A stretch of 64,000 bases of DNA from Bacteroidota bacterium (GCA_016715425.1 JADKAC010000007.1:62001-126000), one strand, 5' to 3'; positions 54,549-63,863 are shown, counted from the first letter of the stretch. The notes: generated by a model from the sequence alone, not told the origin. Numbers and translations: made by a program.

Positions 54549-54998
54549 ATGAAAAAGTCAAAAACAATTACCTTTTACAAAAGACTTGCTATTGCAAGTT
54601 CTCTGTTATGTGTGTTAAGTGTATCCTTTATTTTTATCAGTGCAAACAAATACAATCCTATTCCGGGAAATAATGAATCTATTTCTATTACCAAGGCAAA
54701 TACATACGTCAAAAATTATATGCGCAGTGCTTCGGCAACAAATGCTATACTTAAAGGCACTATAATAGATGTAGATCAGTTGGATGCAATAGATATTATC
54801 CGCAATGAAAATCCCGATGCTGCTTCTTTCAGAATTTATTTTGCAAAAGATGATGCTGGTGCCGATGCTTCTGTAATTGTAGGTGTGGATGATTCAGGAA
54901 ATGATCTTACGAATTCCATTTATAGTACCTCAAGAAAAACATCCGGAGTATGTCCCCCGGTTTGTGATAATAATGGTAAAATAAATTCTGATAATTAA
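54549..54998 (+). CDS. Small membrane-anchored or secreted protein ending in a CPPVCD motif, copy 2
   Basis: 149 residues from the ATG at 54549 (MKKSKTITFYKRLAIASSLLC); the open frame begins 33 bases earlier. It parallels copy 1 along its whole length: YKRLAI-SSLLCV, SFIFISANKY, ITKANTYVKNYMR, FRIYFAKDDAGADASVIVGVD, DLTNSIY and GVCPPVCDNNG. The two coding regions are the same length. I do not recognise a named family. A strong bidirectional terminator follows, so the two genes form their own small unit. Confidence 0.75.
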   Translation: MKKSKTITFYKRLAIASSLLCVLSVSFIFISANKYNPIPGNNESISITKANTYVKNYMRSASATNAILKGTIIDVDQLDAIDIIRNENPDAASFRIYFAKDDAGADASVIVGVDDSGNDLTNSIYSTSRKTSGVCPPVCDNNGKINSDN

Positions 54999-55022
54999 TT
55001 CAGATTAATTCTACTATAAAAT

Positions 55023-55048
55023 AAAAACCCCGCAACAACGGGGTTTTT
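55023..55048. terminator. Strong bidirectional intrinsic terminator
   Basis: AAAAACCCCG (55023-55032), a six-base loop and CGGGGTTTTT (55039-55048) form a perfect ten-base-pair stem with T tracts on both strands. It lies between the convergent CPPVCD gene 2 and the YCF48-like gene ending at 55119 and can serve both. Confidence 0.9.
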
Positions 55049-55086
55049 TACTAATACCAATATGATCAGTAATGAGTTTTTTTTCA

Positions 55087-55114
55087 TTGTCAACTGTCCA
55101 TTGTCAACTTTCAA
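55087..55114. repeat. Heptad tract TTGTCAA/CTGTCCA next to a stop codon
   Basis: Four units, TTGTCAA, CTGTCCA, TTGTCAA, CTTTCAA, end five bases from the stop codon of the YCF48-like gene. A nearly identical tract precedes the stop codon of the related gene at the window's right edge (63830-63857), so it was duplicated with the gene. Confidence 0.75.
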
Positions 55115-55118
55115 TTGC

Positions 55119-56375
55119 TTACATCTTCACCCATTTCTGCACTGCCCTACCTTGTTCGGTTATTACTTCTGTAAAATAAATGCCGGGTGGCAAGTGAGAA
55201 ATATCTGCCTGATTATTTTGAAAATTTACAGGCATTAATTCTCCCACTAAATTAAATGTTTGGATGGTGTAATTATTTTCTTTTAATGGTAATTGTATTT
55301 GAAGAATGGTAGTGGCGGGGTTGGGGGAAATTTTAAAAATGCTATTAGATGTATTTCCATTTTCCATAATTGAAACAGGATCGCTAAAATTTTTATACAG
55401 TTTACGGCTTGAACCAAAAAAACAAGAATCCACATTCCAGCAATCAATTGCAGTAATTTTTCCTGCTGGCATACTGTCTATTGTATTTTCTATCCATGTT
55501 TCACCACCATTTTCTGTAAAATAAACTTTATTCTCAGGGTATATCCATTCTGCAAGATAGCCGACTGAATCATTAAGAAATTTCATAGATTCAAAACTTC
55601 CACCAGGAACATGTTTTTTTAAAGTATCCCAAGTTTCTCCTTGATCAAGCGATTTAATTATATTGGCATAATTAAAAGTATAAAGTACATTTGAACTTGT
55701 AAATTCAATATCCATTCCCTGATATAATAACTTTTTTAATTCCCAATCAATACCACCATTCGTAGTTTTATAAACTCCCATTTCGACTCCTTCTGAACAA
55801 CAGTATGGGGTACCATGAATTGCAATACAAGTATCTGCATTTATGCAATCAATATCTGCGACTTGCTGATAAAAATTCAACTCTGCCGGACGCACTTGTT
55901 CTAGTGTAATAAAATTATTTTTAGTATATAAAACTTTCCCTTCATAATATCCTTCACCTGCTGTAAGATAAATATGACCGGGTGCAGCTATGCAAAGATT
56001 ATTGGTTGCAGGCGAATATTCACCTACTACAGGTATTACTGCTTCCCATGTTTCTCCACCATCTTCGGTTGCGAGGCAGGCACCAGTGCCTGCAGCTTTT
56101 GATACATATCCAAAATTCTCATTTAAGAATTCAATATCATAAAAACCAGCTCCATCAGCACCTGCTGTGTCATATATCATTATCCATGAATTTCCAAAAT
56201 CAATACTTTTAAATATTTGATATTCACGGCTTACAAAAATTGTTGATTCATTTACAATTTCAATATCATAAATATTACTACTTAATTCCGGAAATTCATG
56301 ATAAAATTCCCATTGACTTTTTACTTCTGATGAAATGAGTAATGTTGTCAGCAGAAGGTATATATATATTTTCAT
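55119..56375 (-). CDS. YCF48/BNR-repeat secreted protein with T9SS cassette, copy A
   Basis: 418 residues: signal peptide (KIYIYLLLTTLLISSEVKSQ), then five or more YCF48/sialidase-like blades of the form T-GG-TW (TEDGGETWEAVI, TTNGGIDWELKK, SLDQGETWDTLKK, TENGGETWIENT), expected to form a beta-propeller. Asp-box-like turns are present but no sialidase catalytic residues. The last 75 residues (ISPNPATTILQIQL ... GRAVQKWVKM) are the type A T9SS sorting domain shared nearly unchanged with three other genes here. The ligand is unknown. Confidence 0.85.
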   Translation of the reverse strand: MKIYIYLLLTTLLISSEVKSQWEFYHEFPELSSNIYDIEIVNESTIFVSREYQIFKSIDFGNSWIMIYDTAGADGAGFYDIEFLNENFGYVSKAAGTGACLATEDGGETWEAVIPVVGEYSPATNNLCIAAPGHIYLTAGEGYYEGKVLYTKNNFITLEQVRPAELNFYQQVADIDCINADTCIAIHGTPYCCSEGVEMGVYKTTNGGIDWELKKLLYQGMDIEFTSSNVLYTFNYANIIKSLDQGETWDTLKKHVPGGSFESMKFLNDSVGYLAEWIYPENKVYFTENGGETWIENTIDSMPAGKITAIDCWNVDSCFFGSSRKLYKNFSDPVSIMENGNTSNSIFKISPNPATTILQIQLPLKENNYTIQTFNLVGELMPVNFQNNQADISHLPPGIYFTEVITEQGRAVQKWVKM

Positions 56376-56405
56376 AATTTAATGAATTGCTTTGTTATTC
56401 TGCTC

Positions 56406-56440
56406 CCACAGAGTTACCACCCTTAGGTGAATCTCTGTGG
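56406..56440. other. Stem-loop upstream of YCF48 copy A
   Basis: CCACAGAG (56406-56413) and CTCTGTGG (56433-56440) form a perfect eight-base-pair stem; inside it CACC and GGTG pair around CTTA. It lies in the transcribed gap between two YCF48-like genes, 30 bases upstream of copy A's start. There is no T run, so it is not a standard terminator. It may shield or delay translation. Confidence 0.5.
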
Positions 56441-56474
56441 ATATTGATTAAGAGCGTTATAAAGTTTTCCGTTC

Positions 56475-56512
56475 CCGCATCGTCTCCCTTGCGCAGCTTG
56501 GGGACGATGCGG
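56475..56512. repeat. REP-like palindrome, copy 1
   Basis: CCGCATCGTC-T-CCC (56475-56488) pairs with GGGGACGATGCGG (56500-56512) around the loop TTGCGCAGCTT. It is GC-rich in a very AT-rich region. A second copy is at 57918-57955, with the same flanks (CCGTTC before, GGTTA-GATTTAT after) but a changed base pair in the stem. Lies downstream of the YCF48 gene that ends at 56556. Confidence 0.75.
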
Positions 56513-56555
56513 AGGTTAACGATTTATATTTTATAAATGCCTTCATAATTTCATT

Positions 56556-57809
56556 TTACATTTTCACCCATTTCTGCACCGCCCTGCCTTTTTCGGTAAT
56601 TACTTCTGTAAAATAAATGCCGGGTGGTAAGTGAGAAATATCTGCCTCATTATTTTTAAAATTTACTGGCATTAATTCTCCTACTAAATTGAAGGTTTGG
56701 ATTGTGTATGTATTTTCTTTTAGAGATAATTGTAGATTAAGAATGGAAGTGGCGGGGTTGGGAAATAAATGCAATGATATCAGGTTTTCATTTAAAATAT
56801 TTATGGTTAAATCCGGTGCACTTGCATTCACGGATTTATATATTGTGTTGGTAGTAAGTATGAAGCAGGTATCATCATCCAAACAATATATATCTCGATA
56901 TCCAAAATCAATATCTGATAAGCTAAAATCAGTTCGATACCAATTCAATCCACCATCATTTGTTTTAGCTAAACTTCTTAGACTGCTATCATCAAACAAA
57001 ATATCTGAAACAAATAAAAATCCTGATAAATTGTTAATAAAATATTGTATCCCTTCATAACGATATTTATAAACTATACCAATATTTATTTCATGGAAAC
57101 TCCAATTAAGGCCTCCATTTGTTGTACTACAAAAACCATCGTAACCCCAGCCAAATCCAGTATTTGAATCTGTAAATTGCATAAAATAGGTAGGTCCATA
57201 CATATCATCATTACTAAACCATGAGTAGCCTCCATTAGTAGTTTTATATACCGTTCCTATATTATCCCAACCAATTATTTCACCACAAACATAACCCGTG
57301 TCTTCGTTAACCATAGTAATAACACTTGTTACACCTGTAGCTTCTATCAATGAAAAACTTGATAGTGTTCCATAAGGATAATTACCTTGAAATACATAAA
57401 TAGGAGCATCATCCGTAATAGCAACTGATTTATGCAAACTGATATAATCTATATCAGTTAAGGGTAGTAATGATTCCACATTTGTTGGGTATTTTATCCA
57501 GGTAATACCTCTATTTGTTGTAACAAAAAGACTATCAAATTCATAATTGCAACAAATGACAGCAGAAGAATCTGAAACGACATCCGCAAATTGAAAGTAA
57601 ACATTATCCATAAATTGTTCTTCCCAATTATTACCACCATCATAAGTAATAATTAGACTATTATAGGTTATTATAAAACCTGTGTCTTGATTAAAAAAAA
57701 ATAATTCTTTAAAAGAAGGAGATCCTTCCCTATGAAAAACTGGTTCCCATTGACAAAAACCATAGGAACAATTTAACAGAAAAAAAATTAGAATTAATAA
57801 TTTATTCAT
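56556..57809 (-). CDS. YCF48/BNR-repeat secreted protein with T9SS cassette, copy B
   Basis: 417 residues: signal peptide (NKLLILIFFLLNCSYGFCQ), YCF48-like blades (ITYDGGNNWEEQ, TTNRGITWIKY, TTNGGYSWFS, STTNGGLNWSF, TNDGGLNWYR), then the shared sorting domain (LFPNPATSILNLQLSLKENT ... GRAVQKWVKM). The propeller part is much more diverged from copies A and C than the C-terminal 75 residues. Probably exported through the T9SS. Each gene of the series is followed by a gap of about 180 bases holding palindromes. Confidence 0.85.
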   Translation of the reverse strand: MNKLLILIFFLLNCSYGFCQWEPVFHREGSPSFKELFFFNQDTGFIITYNSLIITYDGGNNWEEQFMDNVYFQFADVVSDSSAVICCNYEFDSLFVTTNRGITWIKYPTNVESLLPLTDIDYISLHKSVAITDDAPIYVFQGNYPYGTLSSFSLIEATGVTSVITMVNEDTGYVCGEIIGWDNIGTVYKTTNGGYSWFSNDDMYGPTYFMQFTDSNTGFGWGYDGFCSTTNGGLNWSFHEINIGIVYKYRYEGIQYFINNLSGFLFVSDILFDDSSLRSLAKTNDGGLNWYRTDFSLSDIDFGYRDIYCLDDDTCFILTTNTIYKSVNASAPDLTINILNENLISLHLFPNPATSILNLQLSLKENTYTIQTFNLVGELMPVNFKNNEADISHLPPGIYFTEVITEKGRAVQKWVKM

Positions 57810-57917
57810 AATTCAATTTTATTAAGGATTTTGTGAAGATTTCTGCTTCTGTTATAAATTTTATTAAATAAAATCCTTCACTTAATTTAATAATATCAAT
57901 AGATTTACTTTCCGTTC

Positions 57918-57955
57918 CCGCAACGTCTCCCTTGCGCAGCTTGGGGACGTTGCGG
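57918..57955. repeat. REP-like palindrome, copy 2
   Basis: CCGCAACGTC-T-CCC (57918-57931) pairs with GGGGACGTTGCGG (57943-57955) around the same loop as copy 1. Where copy 1 has a T-A pair in the stem, copy 2 has A-T: both arms changed together, so pairing is preserved. Located downstream of the YCF48 gene ending at 57999 and upstream of the start at 57809. Confidence 0.75.
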
Positions 57956-57998
57956 TGGTTATTGATTTATAATTTGCAAATTCCTTCATAATTTCATT

Positions 57999-59267
57999 TT
58001 ACATCTTCACCCATTTCTGCACTGCCCTACCCTGTTCGGTTATTACTTCTGTAAAATAAATTCCGGGTGGTAGGTGAGAAATATCTGCTTGATTGTTTTG
58101 AAAATTTACTGGCATTAATTCTCCAACTAAATTAAATGTTTGGATGGTGTAATTATTTTCTTTTAATGCTAATTGTAGATTAAGAATGGAAGTGGCGGGG
58201 TTGGGAGTGAGAGTGAAAGAGTTAATTTCTCCATCATATATAGATAAAGGCAAAACTGGTAAACCCGCACCATTTGTTGTTTTAAAAATTCCAGAAGTTG
58301 ATGTTAAATAACAAGTATCGCTACTGGTACAAAAAAGATCAAGAAACCAAGTATTGTCATATTCCGAAGTTTCAAATAGCGTTGTATCCCAACTAACACC
58401 TGCATTTATTGTTCTTAAAACTTCATAATGATCTGGTTCGCCATTTTGTGTAATTACAAATCCAACCGAATCATTAAAAAAGTAAACTTTAGTAAATGTA
58501 AACCCAGGTATATCTTCATTAAATATCCAGGGAAGTTCTTCCCAAGTGTCAGCATAGTTATTAGTTTTCCATAAATGATAATTATTAGAAAATCCATATC
58601 CAGTTTTAGAAGAAGGAAATGAAATACCAAGATCAGGTCCGTCAATTTCTAATGAATTATTCCATGTAAGTCCACCATCGTTAGTTCGTATTGTATACGA
58701 TCCATCACCTCCTGTTTCAGAATCGAAATATCCAGCAATATATCCTGTATCCTGATTTACAAATTGCATATCAAAACAATATATTCCATTTAGCATAGGG
58801 AGTGTGCCGGAATAAGCCGAATACAAATCATTTATAGTATGAAGATATACTATTCCACCAGAATTGCAATCTACAATTAAAGTTTTTCCATCTGGTAAAA
58901 AAGCTACATCAGTTACCGTAAAGTTATAGGGTTCTACATTTGGAAATGTCCAGGTTTCTCCTCCATTCAAAGTCATCATAATTTCATTTCCTTCTACCGG
59001 ATCACAACAAATAATACCAGTGTCGGGATTAATAAATTGCACTTCTGTAAAATCCCCTATATGCTCCGTATTAAATGACCAAGTTTCACCTGCATCTGTG
59101 GTTTTGCCAACACCATTATAACTACAAACAAATCCGGTATTATTATTTACAAACTGAATTCCTTTAAACCCTGAAAAACCACTTGGCAACGGTTCAATTA
59201 ATTGCCATTGTCCAAAGCAGTACGAGCCAATAATTATCGCACATATTAATAGAATAATTTTGTTCAT
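57999..59267 (-). CDS. YCF48/BNR-repeat secreted protein with T9SS cassette, copy C
   Basis: 422 residues: signal peptide (NKIILLICAIIIGSYCFGQ), blades such as TTDAGETWSFNT, TLNGGETWTFPN, RTNDGGLTWNNS and RTINAGVSWDTT, then LTPNPATSILNLQLALKENN ... GRAVQKWVKM. The ATG overlaps the stop of the upstream 1329-residue gene (ATGA), so the two surface proteins are translationally coupled. This is the clearest evidence that the YCF48 series and the SBBP protein form one transcription unit. Confidence 0.85.
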   Translation of the reverse strand: MNKIILLICAIIIGSYCFGQWQLIEPLPSGFSGFKGIQFVNNNTGFVCSYNGVGKTTDAGETWSFNTEHIGDFTEVQFINPDTGIICCDPVEGNEIMMTLNGGETWTFPNVEPYNFTVTDVAFLPDGKTLIVDCNSGGIVYLHTINDLYSAYSGTLPMLNGIYCFDMQFVNQDTGYIAGYFDSETGGDGSYTIRTNDGGLTWNNSLEIDGPDLGISFPSSKTGYGFSNNYHLWKTNNYADTWEELPWIFNEDIPGFTFTKVYFFNDSVGFVITQNGEPDHYEVLRTINAGVSWDTTLFETSEYDNTWFLDLFCTSSDTCYLTSTSGIFKTTNGAGLPVLPLSIYDGEINSFTLTPNPATSILNLQLALKENNYTIQTFNLVGELMPVNFQNNQADISHLPPGIYFTEVITEQGRAVQKWVKM

Positions 59268-62200
59268 AATTTTTCAAATAAATAATTAGCAATTTGAGTA
59301 TCTGATGTAATTTTCAAAAGATAAGTACCAGAAGAAAATGATGAAACATTGATTACACAAGTGTTTAAGAAGTCGAGATTTCTATAAATCAATTTACCCA
59401 TCAAATTATATATTTCAACCGTAAACATTGCCTTATCTGATTTATAAACATTAAGCAAGTGATCTGTAGGATTAGGATAGATATTGTAGGAAGAATTTAC
59501 TTCTACTTGAGTTAAATGAGTTTCAATATCCTCAAACATGTTCACATCAAATCCATTAATAAATCCATGGTTTAATTCACCCGCAATACTTTCATCATAA
59601 AAGGCGTCCTCTCCTGGATCACATAATGGTAAATAACCAGAATATAAATAAGAATTACTAAAAAACCCTACAACATATAATTCATCTCGATATTCATGAT
59701 TTATAGATGCGGCAACAGCACCATTGTGCGCATCATCACCTAAAAATGTTGACCAACGTAAACTTGTATTTTTGTTAAACATAGAAACAAAAGATGTATG
59801 ACCATTTACTCCTTCTATGTCATCAAAATAAACACCACTATAATCAGAGGGATTAAGAGGAAAATCATCCCCAGCATCTTCTTCGTTACCAACAATAAAA
59901 ATATTTTGACCATCTGAGGTTATATCTCTACAATAAGTTTCAGAATCACCTCCAAATAAAGTAGCCCATTCACAATTTCCATCTATATCTGTCTTTAAAA
60001 TAAATCCTTTATGTTCGCCTACAGAGGTTTCTATATATAAATCATCAAAATATTCTCCTGCATCTATCAATGGAAATTTATATTCGGCAGCTAAATCATA
60101 ATTATAGGTCTCTCCTGTAACATATACATTATTATCTTCATCTATAGTTAATGCATTTGCTCTGTCAGTACCTGCACCCCCATAATAAGTACACCAATCT
60201 AAATCTCTATCAGTTCCATCAGACTGAATTTTAGCTATAAAAACATCAACTACACCTGCAAAAGAATTATCACAAGCTCCTATAGTTACTGGCATTGATG
60301 ATCCTGATGTATTTCCACAAATGACTATCTCACCACTGTTATTAATTGAAACATCATTTATTATATCATAGATTGAACTTCCGAATAAAGTACCCATCTG
60401 CAAATGATGATATGGATCAACTTCTATAATAAAACCTTTTTTACCTGATGAAGAATAAGGCATTGTTCCGGTGGGATCAAAAAATGGAAAATCAGTTCCA
60501 CCGCTTGAAGATCCAGTAACCAAAAAACCGCCTTCGGGTTTTGTTTGTATCTGGGTCAATGTTGTATTTCCGCTTGCCCCTCCTAAATACGAGAGCCATA
60601 ACAAATTCCCTTCACTTGATAGTAATCCGACACATCCATCAAGATCAGCATTAATGTCATTATCGAATAAATTATCTGGATCACCAGTGTAATTATCTAA
60701 TACAGGCAAATCATCACTATATGTTGGCCCAATAAAATAAATTAATTTACCATTGTTGCCTATTGATAATTGGCAATTTTTTGAATTGTAATAATTCTCA
60801 TTTTCTGACCCACCCACATATACCGCCCACTTTCCTTCATATTTATCATAAGTTGGGTCTTCGTCCTTTAAATTAAATTTCTGAATAATCAAATCATAAG
60901 CAGTTCCCGTCAAATCATTCATAAAAATCAACTCGGAAGGAAACTCAGATGCAGAAGTGGTTGTAGTTCCAGAAATGTATAGTGCAAAATCAATAGGATT
61001 GCTATTAATCTTAACATCACTTAGTATTTCATTTTCTCCTCCTTGATAGTAGGTACCCCAAATTACATTTGGTTCACAACCACCGCCACCCCCTAAAAAC
61101 ATCCCCACCCCTATCTCCAACACCAACACCTTACTACTTGTATAACTACCCAATCCAAAACCAATTCTATCACTCACACTTGTATAAGTGGCGTCCCAAC
61201 CTAAATCAATACGGCTTCCATCATCATCTATTTGGTATGCATCGGGCGTGCGGAAAGTTATTTCACCAATGTCGGTTGTGAGTGTAAGAGTGGTATCTGC
61301 ATTTATTGTTTTTGTTGCGCCATTTATTACCATCTGTATCGGATTTTGTTGTGCGCTGTATCCGGGTTTTATTATCAAATAATATTTTATTCCTGCATTA
61401 TCGAAGTAATACATTAAATCCACTTTCGGATATAATTCTGTTATGTATAATTTTTCATGTTGCTGCACATTTGTAATTCCTTGTGCTCCTGTATGTGCAA
61501 GAAAATAATTTAAATATTCTCCTCCGTTGCTTGTAGCATGATGTATTTCTTTTGTGCTGCTGCTGTTGTAATATCCAATGTCTATTCTTGCAAGTGTATC
61601 GTCTGTGGTTGTATTAGTATCTATGCGGCTGAACACCATAAATAAACTATCATCACTTGCATACAGTGCGGGGTAATGTCGCTGTGTATAATATTTAATA
61701 TCGCTTCTTAAATTTTCATCTGTATCTATTATTTGTCCTTTGTTTTCAAACCATGTAAGTTGAATTGGTTTATCTGTATCATCATCGGGTGGTGTGGTAT
61801 AATTTACTTGTTTGTAGCGCACCAATATATAGGTATCGTTTGTACCTGAAAATGATTTACCACCAATATAAATTTGATTATTAAAATCTGCATGTACAAA
61901 GTAAGGAGTGTCGTCTCCATTACCTGTTCCGTTCCATGTTTCTGTCCATTGTTTTTCGCCATCGCTGTTATAGATATACATTATTATATCGCTGTTTGCA
62001 CCATTATGTGTTGTGCCTGCAATTACTATATCGTTGTCTTCACTGATACTTAAATCTGTATTCCATGTTGCTAAATCACTTCCGTTGTTTGCTGTTTCTA
62101 TTGCTGACCATTGGACGGTGCCGGCACTATTATATTTTACTGTAAATCCATTTAATATGCCTTCTGCATTTGTAATACTTCCGGTTACATATACATAACC

Positions 62201-63253
62201 TGCTAAGTCCACTTGTACTGCATATCCTACGTCATCGCCATTGGCTGCATCGTAAGTTTTACTCCATTGCACCGTGAGTAAACTATCCATTTTTACAGTG
62301 CGCATATTATAGCCTTGTCCACTTATTGCGGCTCTACCTGTGAGATAAATATTATCATCACCATCAATAGTAAATCCATATACTCTGTCAATACCAAGTC
62401 CGCTTGCTGTGTTGCGTTGCACATCTAATTGTACGCCTGTATTCTGATTGTATTTTACACTTGCAAAATCCCAGTTATCTACTGCTTGTGCACTACCTCC
62501 GGTTACTACTATTCTGCCACTATTATTAATTGCAAGTCCGCTTGCTGCATCATCATTGCCATTATAATTATAGCGACTTACCCATTGTTGTGTACCACTG
62601 CTGTTGTATTTTATTGTTGCATAGTCCCAACCTGTTCCACTACCAAAACTTCCACCGGTAACATATACATTATCCGATGCATCAACTATTATATCGGATG
62701 GAATATCATATAAACTTCCTGTGCCATTGTAAGTACTTGTCCATTGCAATGTACCTGTGCTATTATATTTAATTGTGCGATAATCGTATTGATTTGTTGC
62801 CGAAATAAAACTTGCGGCTGCTACATAAACATTACCATCATCATCTAAAGTAATTGCTGTACCGTAATCGTTATCATCAAAAGTGCTGTTGTAAGTAACC
62901 TGCCAGATTTCATCGCCACTGCGATCATATTTTGTAGTTATGATGTTTGCTTTTTCGCCTGCAACTAATGTATTACCAGTAATAAAAGTATTACCATCAT
63001 TATCCTGCACATGCGCCATCCAACTTACTGTATCGGGAAGCCCCTGACTGTGCTCCCACATTTTATACATGTATTGCTGACCTTGCACATCGCCCGTTTT
63101 AAATATGAGAAAGAGTATTAAATATAAGAGAATTTTTCGAGTTGCGAGTTGCGAGTTGCGAGTTGCGAGTTGCGAGTTGCGAGTTGCGAGTTGCGAGTTG
63201 CGAGTTGCGAGTTGCGAGTTTCTGAAAACTTTGTTAAGTATAAAATTACTCAT
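59264..63253 (-). CDS. SBBP-repeat surface protein with heptad-encoded N-terminus and T9SS domain
   Basis: 1329 residues. The N-terminus contains four copies of a seven-residue unit (NSQLATR), encoded by an 83-base heptanucleotide array, before the hydrophobic signal (KILLYLILFLIF ... VQGQQ). SBBP beta-propeller repeats follow (about 70-490: ITTKYDRSGDEIWQ, YDYRTIKYNSTGTLQW), then a DUF7948-like domain (WFENKGQI, about 500-720), more SBBP repeats, and a T9SS domain (IYPNPTDHLLNVYKSD ... NYLFEKL). The start ATG at 63253 is the only one in frame before the signal. Function is unknown; likely cell-surface. Confidence 0.85.
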   Translation of the reverse strand: MSNFILNKVFRNSQLATRNSQLATRNSQLATRNSQLATRKILLYLILFLIFKTGDVQGQQYMYKMWEHSQGLPDTVSWMAHVQDNDGNTFITGNTLVAGEKANIITTKYDRSGDEIWQVTYNSTFDDNDYGTAITLDDDGNVYVAAASFISATNQYDYRTIKYNSTGTLQWTSTYNGTGSLYDIPSDIIVDASDNVYVTGGSFGSGTGWDYATIKYNSSGTQQWVSRYNYNGNDDAASGLAINNSGRIVVTGGSAQAVDNWDFASVKYNQNTGVQLDVQRNTASGLGIDRVYGFTIDGDDNIYLTGRAAISGQGYNMRTVKMDSLLTVQWSKTYDAANGDDVGYAVQVDLAGYVYVTGSITNAEGILNGFTVKYNSAGTVQWSAIETANNGSDLATWNTDLSISEDNDIVIAGTTHNGANSDIIMYIYNSDGEKQWTETWNGTGNGDDTPYFVHADFNNQIYIGGKSFSGTNDTYILVRYKQVNYTTPPDDDTDKPIQLTWFENKGQIIDTDENLRSDIKYYTQRHYPALYASDDSLFMVFSRIDTNTTTDDTLARIDIGYYNSSSTKEIHHATSNGGEYLNYFLAHTGAQGITNVQQHEKLYITELYPKVDLMYYFDNAGIKYYLIIKPGYSAQQNPIQMVINGATKTINADTTLTLTTDIGEITFRTPDAYQIDDDGSRIDLGWDATYTSVSDRIGFGLGSYTSSKVLVLEIGVGMFLGGGGGCEPNVIWGTYYQGGENEILSDVKINSNPIDFALYISGTTTTSASEFPSELIFMNDLTGTAYDLIIQKFNLKDEDPTYDKYEGKWAVYVGGSENENYYNSKNCQLSIGNNGKLIYFIGPTYSDDLPVLDNYTGDPDNLFDNDINADLDGCVGLLSSEGNLLWLSYLGGASGNTTLTQIQTKPEGGFLVTGSSSGGTDFPFFDPTGTMPYSSSGKKGFIIEVDPYHHLQMGTLFGSSIYDIINDVSINNSGEIVICGNTSGSSMPVTIGACDNSFAGVVDVFIAKIQSDGTDRDLDWCTYYGGAGTDRANALTIDEDNNVYVTGETYNYDLAAEYKFPLIDAGEYFDDLYIETSVGEHKGFILKTDIDGNCEWATLFGGDSETYCRDITSDGQNIFIVGNEEDAGDDFPLNPSDYSGVYFDDIEGVNGHTSFVSMFNKNTSLRWSTFLGDDAHNGAVAASINHEYRDELYVVGFFSNSYLYSGYLPLCDPGEDAFYDESIAGELNHGFINGFDVNMFEDIETHLTQVEVNSSYNIYPNPTDHLLNVYKSDKAMFTVEIYNLMGKLIYRNLDFLNTCVINVSSFSSGTYLLKITSDTQIANYLFEKL
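63138..63220. repeat. Coding heptanucleotide array GTTGCGA, eleven full units plus partial
   Basis: From 63141 the unit GTTGCGA is repeated eleven times without error, with CGA before and GTT after (83 bases). On the coding (minus) strand it reads AACTCGC and codes for NSQLATR. Seven is not a multiple of three, so single-unit gain or loss changes frame; three units restore it. None of the three frames through the array has a stop. Confidence 0.95.
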
Positions 63254-63322
63254 GGTAGTTAGTTTTTAAGGTGATTGGATTTACAAGTGTAAGGTTTTAT
63301 TTTTAGAAATGCAAATGTTTTT

Positions 63323-63857
63323 AGTGAATGGTGAGTGGTGAATAGTGAATAAAAAAATCAGTGATCAGTAATCAATGATGAGTTTTTATTAGTGAGTGGT
63401 GAATAGTGAAATGTGAATAAAAAAATTAGTGATAAGTGATCAATGATGAGATATTAAAAAGTGAATAGTGAAAGGTGAATAAAAAAATTAGTGATGAGTG
63501 ATCAATGATGAGATATTAAAAAGTGAATGGTGAATGGTGAATAAAAAATCAGTAATGAGTGATAAGTGATGAGTTTTTATTAGTGAATAGTGAGTGGTGA
63601 GTAGTGAATAAAAAAAATCCGTGATGATGAGTAATCAATTATGAATTTCGTTGATGAGTTTTTTCATTGTCAACTGTCAACTGTCTATAGTCAATAGTCA
63701 AAGTTATCGCCAAAAGCCAATAGCCTTTTAATGCAAAGACGAACGATAATTTTTTAATTTGAAACCTGAAACCCGAAACACTTTTTTGTCAATAGTCAAA
63801 AGTCAATAGTCTAAGTTTTTTTTTCATTGTCAACTGTCCATTTGTCAACTGTCAATT
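63323..63857. repeat. Higher-order heptad repeat region
   Basis: The 610-base gap right of the SBBP gene has five consecutive blocks starting at 63323, 63391, 63461, 63522 and 63582 (60-70 bases each). Each has GTGAATG/GTGAGTG/GTGAATA heptads, an A run, CAGTGAT/CAGTAAT/CAATGAT heptads and a TGAG-T/A spacer. After them come GTCAACT/GTCTATA/GTCAATA units (about 63666-63703), GCCAAAA/GCCAATA, GAAACCT/GAAACCC/GAAACAC (about 63761-63781), and TTGTCAA units to 63857. No gene is seen. Confidence 0.85.
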
Positions 63858-63863
63858 GCTAAC

